DNA of 21,362 nt from Geodermatophilaceae bacterium (lineage in GTDB: Bacteria; Actinomycetota; Actinomycetes; Mycobacteriales; Geodermatophilaceae), in the NCBI GenBank assembly GCA_013814015.1, contig JACCQS010000051.1, positions 1 through 21,362 on the forward strand. The letters are read 5' to 3'. Positions within the stretch are counted from its first letter, which is position 1. Every line of letters begins with the position of its first letter. The position numbers and the translations under genes are program-made. This document shows, one piece after another, positions 6,992 through 13,921 of the stretch. The notes below the pieces were generated by a model. The model searched no databases. It was not told the DNA's origin and saw only the letters and a program-made list of their open reading frames with translations.

Positions 6992-7008
6992 GAATGAACA
7001 TTCATTCA
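6991..7008. promoter_or_regulatory. TetR-type operator palindrome
   Basis: tgaatgaa-ca-ttcattca is a perfect 8+8 inverted repeat with a 2-bp centre. This AT-rich TGAATG..CATTCA form is typical of TetR-family sites. It covers the end of the -10 box and the predicted transcription start, so binding would block the promoter. The obvious binder is the TetR protein encoded at 7988-8530. Confidence 0.75.
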
Positions 7009-7025
7009 CGAGCTTTGGAGCACGC

Positions 7026-7973
7026 ATGTCCTGGACGCCTCACGATATCCCCGACCAGTCCGGCAAAGTTGCGGTCATCACCGGTGCCAACGGTGGGCTG
7101 GGACTCGAGATGGCGCGCGAGCTTGTCCGCAAGGGAGCCCACGTCGTCATGGCCGCTCGCAACCTGGACAAAGCCGAAGCAGCCCGCGGGGAAATCGTGA
7201 CGGAGATACCGGAGGCCTCCCTCGAGGTGATCTCGCTCGACCTCGGATCACTCGCCTCGACCGAGGCCGCTGCCGCGACGATCCTGCAGACTCATCCTCG
7301 GATCGACATTCTGGCCAACAACGCTGGGGTCATGGCAACGCCAGAGGGTCGTACCGAGGATGGCTTCGAACTGCAGCTGGGCACGAACCACCTGGGGCAC
7401 TTCGTCCTCACTGCCCGGCTGTTGCCCGCGTTGGCGGCCGCACCCGGTTCCAGGATTGTGTCGGTGTCCTCGACCGCCCGCCACCTGGGTCGCCCGGTCG
7501 ATCCGGCCAATCCTCATCTGCACGGGCGCTACACCCCATGGCGCGCGTACGGGCAGTCCAAGCTGGCCAACCTGCACTTCGCCGTCGAGCTACACCGAAG
7601 GCTGGCTGCAGCAGGGTCAGGGGTGGCCAGTCTGGTCGCTCATCCCGGCTTGTCCAACACCGATCTGCAAGCCACCAGCGTCATCAACACCGGAGGTGGT
7701 TCCAGTCAACGGCTTGGCCACGTCCTCGCCCAGCGAATCGGCATGTCGGCCGCCCGCGGCGTGCGGCCACAGCTACGGGCCGCGACGGACCCGGCCGCAA
7801 AGAGCGGGCAGTTGTATGCCCCACGATTGGTCAACAACGGCCCGGCGGTGCGTCGTCCACTCGTGGGGCGATCCCTCGCGCGCGGGCCGGCCGAGACTTT
7901 GTGGGCCGTATCCGAACGCGAGACCGGCGTCACTTTCGACGTTGCGGCCCTGGCAGGAACGGCATCGGTCTGA
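7026..7973 (+). CDS. Short-chain dehydrogenase/reductase (retinol-dehydrogenase-like)
   Basis: An NAD(P)-dependent oxidoreductase with a Rossmann fold, 315 residues. TGANGGLG (19-26) binds the cofactor, and NNAG is at 98-101. The catalytic set is S149 with Y175-x3-K179 (YGQSK). R45 after the second strand (MAARN) suggests NADP preference. The length and the long C-terminal part resemble the retinol dehydrogenase/WW-oxidoreductase-like SDRs rather than classical 250-residue ones. The ATG at 7026 has a GGAG 5 nt upstream. In-frame sequence before it is antisense to parA and is rejected. The substrate is unknown. It forms an operon with the following tetR, and control by that repressor suggests a response to a small lipophilic or toxic compound. 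Confidence 0.9.
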   Translation: MSWTPHDIPDQSGKVAVITGANGGLGLEMARELVRKGAHVVMAARNLDKAEAARGEIVTEIPEASLEVISLDLGSLASTEAAAATILQTHPRIDILANNAGVMATPEGRTEDGFELQLGTNHLGHFVLTARLLPALAAAPGSRIVSVSSTARHLGRPVDPANPHLHGRYTPWRAYGQSKLANLHFAVELHRRLAAAGSGVASLVAHPGLSNTDLQATSVINTGGGSSQRLGHVLAQRIGMSAARGVRPQLRAATDPAAKSGQLYAPRLVNNGPAVRRPLVGRSLARGPAETLWAVSERETGVTFDVAALAGTASV

Positions 7974-7987
7974 GCGCTTCCAGCGGT

Positions 7988-8530
7988 GTGGATCGGGCAG
8001 CGGCGGTCCGCCAGGCGTTGCTGGAACTCGTCGCTGCTCGGGGCCTGCACGGCGCATCCATGGGTGAGCTCGCCCGTCGTGCCGGAGTGGCAGCCGGCAC
8101 CATCTATGTGCACTATGCCGACAAGGACTCGTTGATCCTGACCGTCTACGCCGAGGTCAAGCGCGACCTCGGGATGGCGGCGGCAGCCGGTTGGGAATCC
8201 GGAGTCCCTCCGGAGAAGCGCTTCCTCGGTGCTTGGCATCGCGTACATGCCCACCTGGTCGAGCGGCCGGAGCGGGCCCGGTTCCTGCTCCAACTCGAGG
8301 CCTCGCCCTACGCCAGGGTCGTTCACGAGATCGACGACGAGGTGGCCGGCATCTGGTCGGCCATGACCGCGTCGCTCGGCGATATTTTGGTCGATCTACC
8401 CGCCGACGTGCTCTACAACCTGGCGCTGGGTCCAGCCGTCTCACTGGCTGCCGGCGCCGCTGGCTCGCCTGTGGACGTGTCGACCCTCGACACGGTCGCC
8501 CGAGGGTGCTGGCGGTCGATCACCCGCTGA
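7988..8530 (+). CDS. TetR-family transcriptional repressor
   Basis: A 180-residue protein starting at GTG 7988, 14 nt after the dehydrogenase stop. The N-terminal DNA-binding domain (about residues 3-50) contains the TetR signature MGELARRAGVAAGTIYVHYADKD. The remaining helices form the ligand-binding and dimer domain, which varies too much to predict an inducer. The start is a choice: no strong SD is present and an upstream CTG is possible, but the HTH is complete from GTG. It likely autoregulates the operon through the palindrome at 6991-7008. The gene converges on xerD with only 20 bp between stops. Confidence 0.9.
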   Translation: MDRAAAVRQALLELVAARGLHGASMGELARRAGVAAGTIYVHYADKDSLILTVYAEVKRDLGMAAAAGWESGVPPEKRFLGAWHRVHAHLVERPERARFLLQLEASPYARVVHEIDDEVAGIWSAMTASLGDILVDLPADVLYNLALGPAVSLAAGAAGSPVDVSTLDTVARGCWRSITR

Positions 8531-8550
8531 ACGCCGGAGCCGACCGGTTC

Positions 8551-9486
8551 TCATCCCAGCGCGCGGGGATGGCTGGCCGCGTACACCTCACGCAGCCGAT
8601 CGACAGTGACCAGGGTGTAGACCTGTGTGGTCGTCACCGACGCATGGCCGAGCAGTTCCTGCACCACGCGGACGTCTGCGCCGCCGTCGAGCAGATGCGT
8701 GGCGAACGAATGCCGCAAGGTGTGCGGAGAGAGGTCCTCGGTGATGCCTGCCCGATCGGCGACCGTACGCAGGATCGTCCAGGCGCTCTGCCGGGACAGC
8801 CGGCCGCCACGGGCATTGAGGAACAAGGCGCTGAGTCCTCGCCCCCCGGCGGCCAGCGCCGGCCGGCCACGGACGAGATAGGCGTCCAGGGCTGTCAGGG
8901 CGTACGAGCCGATCGGGACGATCCGCTGCTTGCTGCCTTTGCCCGTCACCCGGATCGTGCCGGAGGCGCGGTCCACGTCATCGACCGCCAGCCCGACCGC
9001 CTCGGAAATTCGCGCACCGGTGCCGTACAGGAGTTCGAGTAACGCCCGGTCGCGCAGGGAGCGCGGTTCGTCGTCCAGATTGGCCGCCTCCAGCAGCGCC
9101 GCCACCGAGTCGACCGGGATGGCTCTGGGCAGCCGGCGCGGCGGTGCCGGCGGCCGGACACCCACCGCCACATCGTCGGAGACCCAGCCCTCGCGTACGG
9201 CGAAACGATGCAGCCCGCGTACGGCGACAACGGCTCGCGCGGCCGAGGCCGCTGACAGCGGCGGATGCAACTCGTCGCCGAGCCGAAGACGAGCAAGGAA
9301 TTCCGCGACGTCGGACTCGGTCACCTTCGACAGCGATCCCCTGCTTCGGATGGCCAGGTGCCCGACGTAACGCCGCAAGTCCCGCCGGTAGGAGGTCAGT
9401 GTGTTGGTGGCCAGTCCTCGCTCGATCCCGAGATGGTCGAGGTAGCCCCGCAGCTCCCGGTTCAACAGAGCCGCCGGCTCGGGCAC
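8551..9486 (-). CDS. xerD: Tyrosine recombinase XerD
   Basis: It resolves chromosome dimers at dif together with XerC. The 311-residue protein has the SAM-like core-binding domain (about 5-100) and the catalytic domain. All active-site residues are present: R159 (GARISE), K183 (GKGSKQR), H255 and R258 (HTLRHSF), H281 (LGHASVTTTQ) and the nucleophile Y290. The C-terminus LVTVDRLREVYAASHPRA matches XerD. The GTG start at 9486 has a strong GGAGG 8 nt upstream. Its place between ald/Nudix and parA/scpA follows the conserved actinobacterial order and is evidence for the housekeeping XerD rather than a phage integrase. Confidence 0.96.
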   Translation of the reverse strand: MPEPAALLNRELRGYLDHLGIERGLATNTLTSYRRDLRRYVGHLAIRSRGSLSKVTESDVAEFLARLRLGDELHPPLSAASAARAVVAVRGLHRFAVREGWVSDDVAVGVRPPAPPRRLPRAIPVDSVAALLEAANLDDEPRSLRDRALLELLYGTGARISEAVGLAVDDVDRASGTIRVTGKGSKQRIVPIGSYALTALDAYLVRGRPALAAGGRGLSALFLNARGGRLSRQSAWTILRTVADRAGITEDLSPHTLRHSFATHLLDGGADVRVVQELLGHASVTTTQVYTLVTVDRLREVYAASHPRALG

Positions 9487-9538
9487 CGCAACCCCCTCCG
9501 GTATCTGTTCGGATGTCGCCGCCGCCGGGACGGCCGGT

Positions 9539-10657
9539 TCAGCCAGTCAGAGCCTCTTCCAACGGGACATAGGGCAGCCCGTGCGCCGTGGCGACATGGT
9601 CGTAGACGACATGCCCCGCAACGACGTTGACTCCCATGGCCAGGGCGGGGTCTGCGGCCACCGCCCCTTGCAGACCACGGTTGGCCAGCGACATCACGTA
9701 CGGGAGCGTGACGTTGGTCAACGCATAGGTGGAGGTATTCGGGACCGCGCCCGGCATGTTCGCCACGCAGTAGAAGACGGAGTTGTGCACTCGGTAAGTC
9801 GGATCGTCGTGGGTCGTCGGCCGGGTGTCCTCGAAGCAGCCGCCCTGGTCCACGGCGATGTCCACCAGGACCGACCCCGGCCGCATCCGTGAGACCAGGT
9901 CGTTGGACACCAGTGTCGGCGCCTTGGCGCCAGGCACGAGCACTGCTCCGATGACCAGGTCCGCACCGAGAACGGCCCGCTCGACCTCATAGGAGTTCGA
10001 CGCCACGGTCTGCAGATGACCCTGGTAGATCCGGTCCGCGGCGCGCAACTTCTCGACGTTGTTGTCGAGCAGGATCACCTCGGCCTGCATGCCAAGGGCG
10101 ATGGCTGCGGCGTTCATCCCGGACACGCCGGCGCCGATGACGACCACGGTTGCCGCGTACACGCCGGACACCCCGCCCAGGAGCACTCCTCGGCCGCCCT
10201 GTGCCCGCTCGAGGCTGTGGGCACCACACTGCGGTGCCATTCGGCCGGCCACTTCAGACATCGGCGCCAACAACGGCAGCGAGAGGTCGGCGAGCTGGAC
10301 CGTTTCATAGGCCACCGCGTCGATTCCCGAGGAGAGCAGCGCCTTCGTGCACTCCGCTGAGGCCGCCAGGTGCAGGTAGGTGAACAGCGTCTGGCCGGAG
10401 TGCATCCGGTGGTATTCCTCGGCGATGGGCTCCTTGACCTTGAGTACAAGATCGGCTGCGCCCCAAACATCGTCGGCATTCAACAGGATCTGCGCACCGG
10501 CGGCTTTGAAGTCCGCGTCTGGGATCAACGACCCGGCGCCGGCATCATGCTCGATCACGACCTCATGCCCAGCGCGCAGCAGCTCGGTGACCCCGGCCGG
10601 CGTCAACGCGACGCGGTATTCGTGGTTCTTGACCTCGCGGGGTACGCCGACCTTCAT
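9539..10657 (-). CDS. ald: L-alanine dehydrogenase
   Basis: It catalyses the NAD-dependent interconversion of L-alanine with pyruvate and ammonia, at the junction of carbon, nitrogen and peptidoglycan precursor metabolism. The 372-residue protein aligns by position with the Mycobacterium enzyme: R15, K75, H96 and D270 fall exactly on the known substrate and catalytic residues. The NAD site VVVIGAGVSGMNAA is near 171-184, after QGGRGVLLGGVSGV. The ATG at 10657 (MKVGVPRE) is the conserved start. The upstream TTG at 10681 is rejected. The 70-bp gap before it shows no clear promoter. It precedes xerD on the same strand by 52 bp. Confidence 0.97.
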   Translation of the reverse strand: MKVGVPREVKNHEYRVALTPAGVTELLRAGHEVVIEHDAGAGSLIPDADFKAAGAQILLNADDVWGAADLVLKVKEPIAEEYHRMHSGQTLFTYLHLAASAECTKALLSSGIDAVAYETVQLADLSLPLLAPMSEVAGRMAPQCGAHSLERAQGGRGVLLGGVSGVYAATVVVIGAGVSGMNAAAIALGMQAEVILLDNNVEKLRAADRIYQGHLQTVASNSYEVERAVLGADLVIGAVLVPGAKAPTLVSNDLVSRMRPGSVLVDIAVDQGGCFEDTRPTTHDDPTYRVHNSVFYCVANMPGAVPNTSTYALTNVTLPYVMSLANRGLQGAVAADPALAMGVNVVAGHVVYDHVATAHGLPYVPLEEALTG

Positions 10658-10727
10658 CCGCTCAATCCGCCCTTCATCCAAGGTGCGAGCTCCGTTGCTC
10701 CAGCCCCGAGCTTAGGGCCTGCCGACC

Positions 10728-11219
10728 TCAGGTCACCGCAACGATTCGGGCCGCGACCAGCCGGCCTCGCCGGATGTCCAGCAGCCCTAGGGTTCCGTGC
10801 GGCTGGCGACGTCGGTCGGTGGGCGAACCTGGATTGAACAGCTGCAAGCCTTCGCCCGTGATGTCCATCGGGATGTGCGAATGCCCGAAGACCACGAGCT
10901 CGCAGGTCGGGAACAGCCGCCGCATCCGCGACAAGCGCCCCTTGCTGGCACCGCTGTCATGAATCATGCCCACCGACAAGCCGTCGATGTCGGTGATCAG
11001 TTGATCCGGCGCACCCCAGGCTGCGATCTCCGGCCCGTCGTTGTTACCGCGAACGGCCAGAACCGGTGCGTAGCCCGACAGTTCGTCGAGCACGTCTCGG
11101 GTGCACACATCCCCGGCGTGCAGGATCAGATCGGCTGCGCGCAGGTGTTCGGTCACTCGAGGCGTTACTCCTCGCCACCGTCGAGGAGCATGGGTGTCGG
11201 CGAGGACGACCACGTTCAC
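10728..11219 (-). CDS. YfcE/MJ0936-family metallophosphoesterase
   Basis: A small (163-residue) calcineurin-like phosphodiesterase. Metal-binding motifs appear in order: DTH (residues 8-10), HAGD, GNND, the histidine in MIHD, and GHSH. This is the full set for a two-metal active site, so the enzyme is probably active. The family hydrolyses phosphodiesters, but the natural substrate is unknown. GTG 11219 starts exactly at the family N-terminus (VNVVVLADTH). Upstream in-frame sequence encodes an unrelated decayed epimerase fragment, so the longer reading frame is a chance fusion. The SD is weak. It lies upstream of ald on the same strand. Confidence 0.88.
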   Translation of the reverse strand: MNVVVLADTHAPRRWRGVTPRVTEHLRAADLILHAGDVCTRDVLDELSGYAPVLAVRGNNDGPEIAAWGAPDQLITDIDGLSVGMIHDSGASKGRLSRMRRLFPTCELVVFGHSHIPMDITGEGLQLFNPGSPTDRRRQPHGTLGLLDIRRGRLVAARIVAVT

Positions 11220-11284
11220 CCGCTCACCGTACGGTGGCGAGGTGGTCGACGGCGATCCATGACGATGCGCCCGCGTGCGACGCA

Positions 11285-11362
11285 ATGAACGGCCGATTGT
11301 CGTTTGTGCTGCTTGACGTCCGGCTTCCTGACATCGACGGCTTCGAGGTGGCCGAACGCCTC
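11285..11362 (+). pseudogene. Response-regulator receiver-domain fragment
   Basis: Twenty-six codons read MNGRLSFVLLDVRLPDIDGF and then EVAERL. This is the phospho-acceptor strand and following helix of a CheY-like receiver (VLLDVxLPDxDGFEVAERL). Nothing convincing precedes it: a GGEVVDGDP reading near 11237-11263 might be a trace of the VDDDP start, but it is followed by a stop. After 11362 only a frameshifted LSS/RSA trace near 11396-11417 can be imagined. No complete gene exists on this strand, so it is a relic. It lies head-to-head with the epimerase relic, and the joint is near 11400. Confidence 0.7.
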
Positions 11363-11392
11363 GGCGAAGGCCCCCTGCACCGTCGGTGGCGG

Positions 11393-11594
11393 CCCCTGAG
11401 CTCAGTCGCTCGGCGGTCGGGAGAGTTTCCGCCTGGCCGTAGACCGAGGACGAGGAGGCGTAGACGACGCGGCGCTCCGGGACGGCACGGACCGCCTCCA
11501 GGAGGTGCTGGGTGGCAGTGACGTTGTTGCGCACGTAGCGCTCGAACCCGGGGCCCCAGCTGGTCCGCACTCCTGGCTCGGCTGTATGGCAATC
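11393..11594 (-). pseudogene. Decayed NAD-dependent sugar epimerase (GalE-like) fragment
   Basis: From 11570 leftward the minus strand reads VRTSWGPGFERYVRNNVTAT, then QHLLEAV, RRVVYASSSSVYGQ and AETLPTAE. This is a central piece of a UDP-glucose 4-epimerase-type SDR, including the SSS-VYG catalytic segment. The expected AAQPG just before it appears only in another frame (AIQPSQ), consistent with about 5 extra bases (agcca) near 11573-11584. The Rossmann start and the whole C-terminal half are missing, and homology stops near 11400. It overlaps nothing intact and ends against the Nudix stop codon. Confidence 0.75.
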
Positions 11595-12218
11595 TCAGCC
11601 GGACGGTTGTAGATCTCCCCAATCAGCACCCTTGGCGACGACGGCGGCGAGGATTCCGGCCACCGCGATGGAGTTCCGGATCCGGCCGGACTGCACCGCC
11701 GCAAGCGCCTCGGCCAACGGGACACGCCGTACCTCGAGGTCGAGTTCCTCGCCGGAGACCACGAAGTCCTCCGGCGGCACCGCCTCGCTCAGTTCGCGGG
11801 CCAAGAACACCGTCACCTCCTCCGACGAGCCGCCCGGGGTCGCGAAGAAGTCCAGCAGCCGATGCCATCGGCCGGCCTGCAGACCGGCTTCCTCGGCAAG
11901 CTCCCGGCGAGCTGTCTCGATCAGCGGCTCGTCGGCAACGTCCTTGATGCCCGCCGGCAGCTCCCAGAGGTACCGGCGTACGGGATGACGGTACTGCCGG
12001 ATCATGACGATCCGTTCCTCGTCGTCTAGGGCGAGCACACCGACCGCCCCAGGGTGCACCACCACATCCCGCTGCCCGGTCGAGCCGTCCGACATCTGTA
12101 CCTCGTCCTGACGAAGCGAAACCACCTTCCCTTCGAAGGCGGTTCGCGAAGACAGCGTCGGATAGGCGTTCGGGTCGGGAAGCGGCTCGTCTGCCAGCGG
12201 CCTCCGATCAGGGCTCAC
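11595..12218 (-). CDS. Nudix hydrolase, ADP-ribose pyrophosphatase type
   Basis: It hydrolyses ADP-ribose or related nucleoside diphosphate sugars to AMP and a sugar phosphate. The 207-residue protein has the Nudix box LPAGIKDVADEP ending in RRELAEEAG (about residues 85-115). It also has the ADP-ribose-type features VRRYLWELPAG before the box and FFATPGGSSEEVTVFLA after it. Its GTG start overlaps the pyrG stop by 4 nt, as for the Mycobacterium pair Rv1699-Rv1700, so the two are translationally coupled. Only relic sequence follows it downstream. Confidence 0.93.
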   Translation of the reverse strand: MSPDRRPLADEPLPDPNAYPTLSSRTAFEGKVVSLRQDEVQMSDGSTGQRDVVVHPGAVGVLALDDEERIVMIRQYRHPVRRYLWELPAGIKDVADEPLIETARRELAEEAGLQAGRWHRLLDFFATPGGSSEEVTVFLARELSEAVPPEDFVVSGEELDLEVRRVPLAEALAAVQSGRIRNSIAVAGILAAVVAKGADWGDLQPSG

Positions 12219-13921
12219 CGCGCGACAGGATCGAGGTCGACCGGGATCCGCAAGGACTCCGAGCGGTCCAGCGCGGCGCGGACCAACGCCGCGAACAGCG
12301 GATGCGGTCGCGTCGGGCGGGACATGAATTCCGGATGCGCCTGGGTGCCAACGAAGAACGGGTGCAGATCTCTCTTCAGTTCAGCGAACTCGACCAGCCG
12401 ACCGTCCGGCGACAGCCCGGAGAAAACCATTCCTGCAGCCTCGAGCTGTTCGCGGTAGGCGTTGTTCACCTCATAGCGGTGCCGATGCCGTTCGTGCACC
12501 TTGGTCTCGCCGTAGGCACGGGCCACGATCGAGTCCGGAGTCAGCTCGGCCGGATAGCTACCCAACCGCATGGTGCCGCCCATGTCTCGATCCCCGGCGA
12601 CCACGTCCACCTGATCGGCCATCGTGGCGATCACCGGATGCTCGGTCGTCGGGTCGAATTCCGCGGAATTGGCGTCGATCAGACCGGCCAGATTGCGGGC
12701 CACCTCGATCACCATGCACTGCAGGCCGAGGCACAGACCGAGCGTGGGTATTCCGTTCGCGCGCGCGTACGAGATGGCCCTGACCTTGCCCTCGATACCG
12801 CGTACGCCGAACCCGCCGGGCACGACCACACCGTCCACATCGGAGAGTTGTTGTGCGACACCGCTGCTGGTCTCGCAGTCGTCGGAGGTGACCCAACGGG
12901 TCTCGATGTGCGTGTGATGGGCGAATCCCCCGGCTCGCATCGCCTCGGTGACCGAAAGATAGGCATCAGGCAGGTCGACGTACTTACCGACCAATGCGAT
13001 CGTCAGTGACTGTCGCGGTTTGTGTACCCGGTCGAGCAGGTCTGACCACTGGGTCCAGTCCACATCGCGGAAGGGCAGGCCGAGCCGCCGTACGACGTAG
13101 GCATCCAGGCCCTCCGCGTGGAGCACCTTCGGAATGTCGTAGATCGACGGCGCATCAGAGGCCGAGACAACGGCCTCGGAGTCCACGTCGCACATCAAGC
13201 TGATCTTTCGCTTCAAGGCGTCCGGGATTTCCCGATCACTACGGCAGACGATCGCGTCGGGCTGGATACCGATGCTGCGCAGAGCGGCGACCGAGTGCTG
13301 GGTCGGTTTGGTCTTCAGTTCGCCGCTGGGCGCGAGGTACGGGACGAGGGACACGTGCAGGAAGAACACGTTGTCCCGGCCGACGTCGTGGCGGATCTGG
13401 CGGGCGGCCTCGAGGAAGGGCAGCGACTCGATGTCCCCGACGGTGCCGCCGATCTCGGTGATGACGACATCGATGCCCGGATGGCCGTCCTGACCGCCGG
13501 CGGTGCCGAGGATGCGGTCCTTGATCTCGTTGGTGATGTGCGGGATCACCTGGACGGTGTCACCGAGGTACTCACCGCGCCGCTCCTTGGCGATCACCTC
13601 CGCGTAGACCTGGCCGGTCGTCACATTGGCCGAGCCGGCGAGATTGATATCGAGGAAGCGTTCGTAGTGACCGACGTCGAGGTCGGTCTCGGCCCCATCC
13701 TCGGTGACGAAGACCTCGCCGTGCTGGAACGGGTTCATCGTTCCCGGATCGACATTGAGGTACGGGTCGAGCTTCTGCATGGTGACCCGCAGACCCCGAG
13801 CCGAGAGCAGGGAGCCGAGCGAACTGGCAGTCAAGCCCTTGCCCAGTGACGAGGCGACACCGCCGGTCACGAACAGATAGTTGGTGGTGTGGGAAGAGCG
13901 ACGATCACCCGGTCGGTTCAC
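12215..13921 (-). CDS. pyrG: CTP synthase
   Basis: It makes CTP from UTP, ATP and glutamine. The 568-residue protein has the N-terminal amidoligase domain (NYLFVTGGVASSLGKGL at 14-30, then DPYLNVDPGTMNPFQHGEVF). The C-terminal class I glutamine amidotransferase domain has its nucleophile Cys in LGLCLGLQCM and the His-Glu pair in AHPEF. The GTG start at 13921 gives the usual 15-residue leader but lies 17 nt inside the end of the preceding membrane-protein gene. No strong SD is seen, so coupling is likely. The Nudix gene follows with a 4-nt overlap. It links nucleotide supply to the envelope operon upstream. Confidence 0.98.
   Translation of the reverse strand: MNRPGDRRSSHTTNYLFVTGGVASSLGKGLTASSLGSLLSARGLRVTMQKLDPYLNVDPGTMNPFQHGEVFVTEDGAETDLDVGHYERFLDINLAGSANVTTGQVYAEVIAKERRGEYLGDTVQVIPHITNEIKDRILGTAGGQDGHPGIDVVITEIGGTVGDIESLPFLEAARQIRHDVGRDNVFFLHVSLVPYLAPSGELKTKPTQHSVAALRSIGIQPDAIVCRSDREIPDALKRKISLMCDVDSEAVVSASDAPSIYDIPKVLHAEGLDAYVVRRLGLPFRDVDWTQWSDLLDRVHKPRQSLTIALVGKYVDLPDAYLSVTEAMRAGGFAHHTHIETRWVTSDDCETSSGVAQQLSDVDGVVVPGGFGVRGIEGKVRAISYARANGIPTLGLCLGLQCMVIEVARNLAGLIDANSAEFDPTTEHPVIATMADQVDVVAGDRDMGGTMRLGSYPAELTPDSIVARAYGETKVHERHRHRYEVNNAYREQLEAAGMVFSGLSPDGRLVEFAELKRDLHPFFVGTQAHPEFMSRPTRPHPLFAALVRAALDRSESLRIPVDLDPVAR

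Noticed and set aside
6417..7025. Long N-terminal extension of the dehydrogenase reading frame
   Set aside because: It is antisense to parA and passes through the promoter and operator. The SDR domain, SD and ATG place the start at 7026.
8551..9486. Tyrosine recombinase as a phage or island integrase next to a tRNA
   Set aside because: The protein is a standard XerD at its conserved location. The tRNA is 8 kb away, and no attachment-site repeats or phage genes are seen.
11220..11570. Epimerase-phosphoesterase fusion protein from the single open frame 10728-11570
   Set aside because: The epimerase part is truncated at both ends and followed by low-quality sequence. The phosphoesterase begins cleanly at GTG 11219, so the open frame is accidental.
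13118..13849. 243-codon plus-strand open frame opposite pyrG
   Set aside because: It is antisense to the conserved amidoligase domain of pyrG, and no domain or ribosome-binding site supports it.
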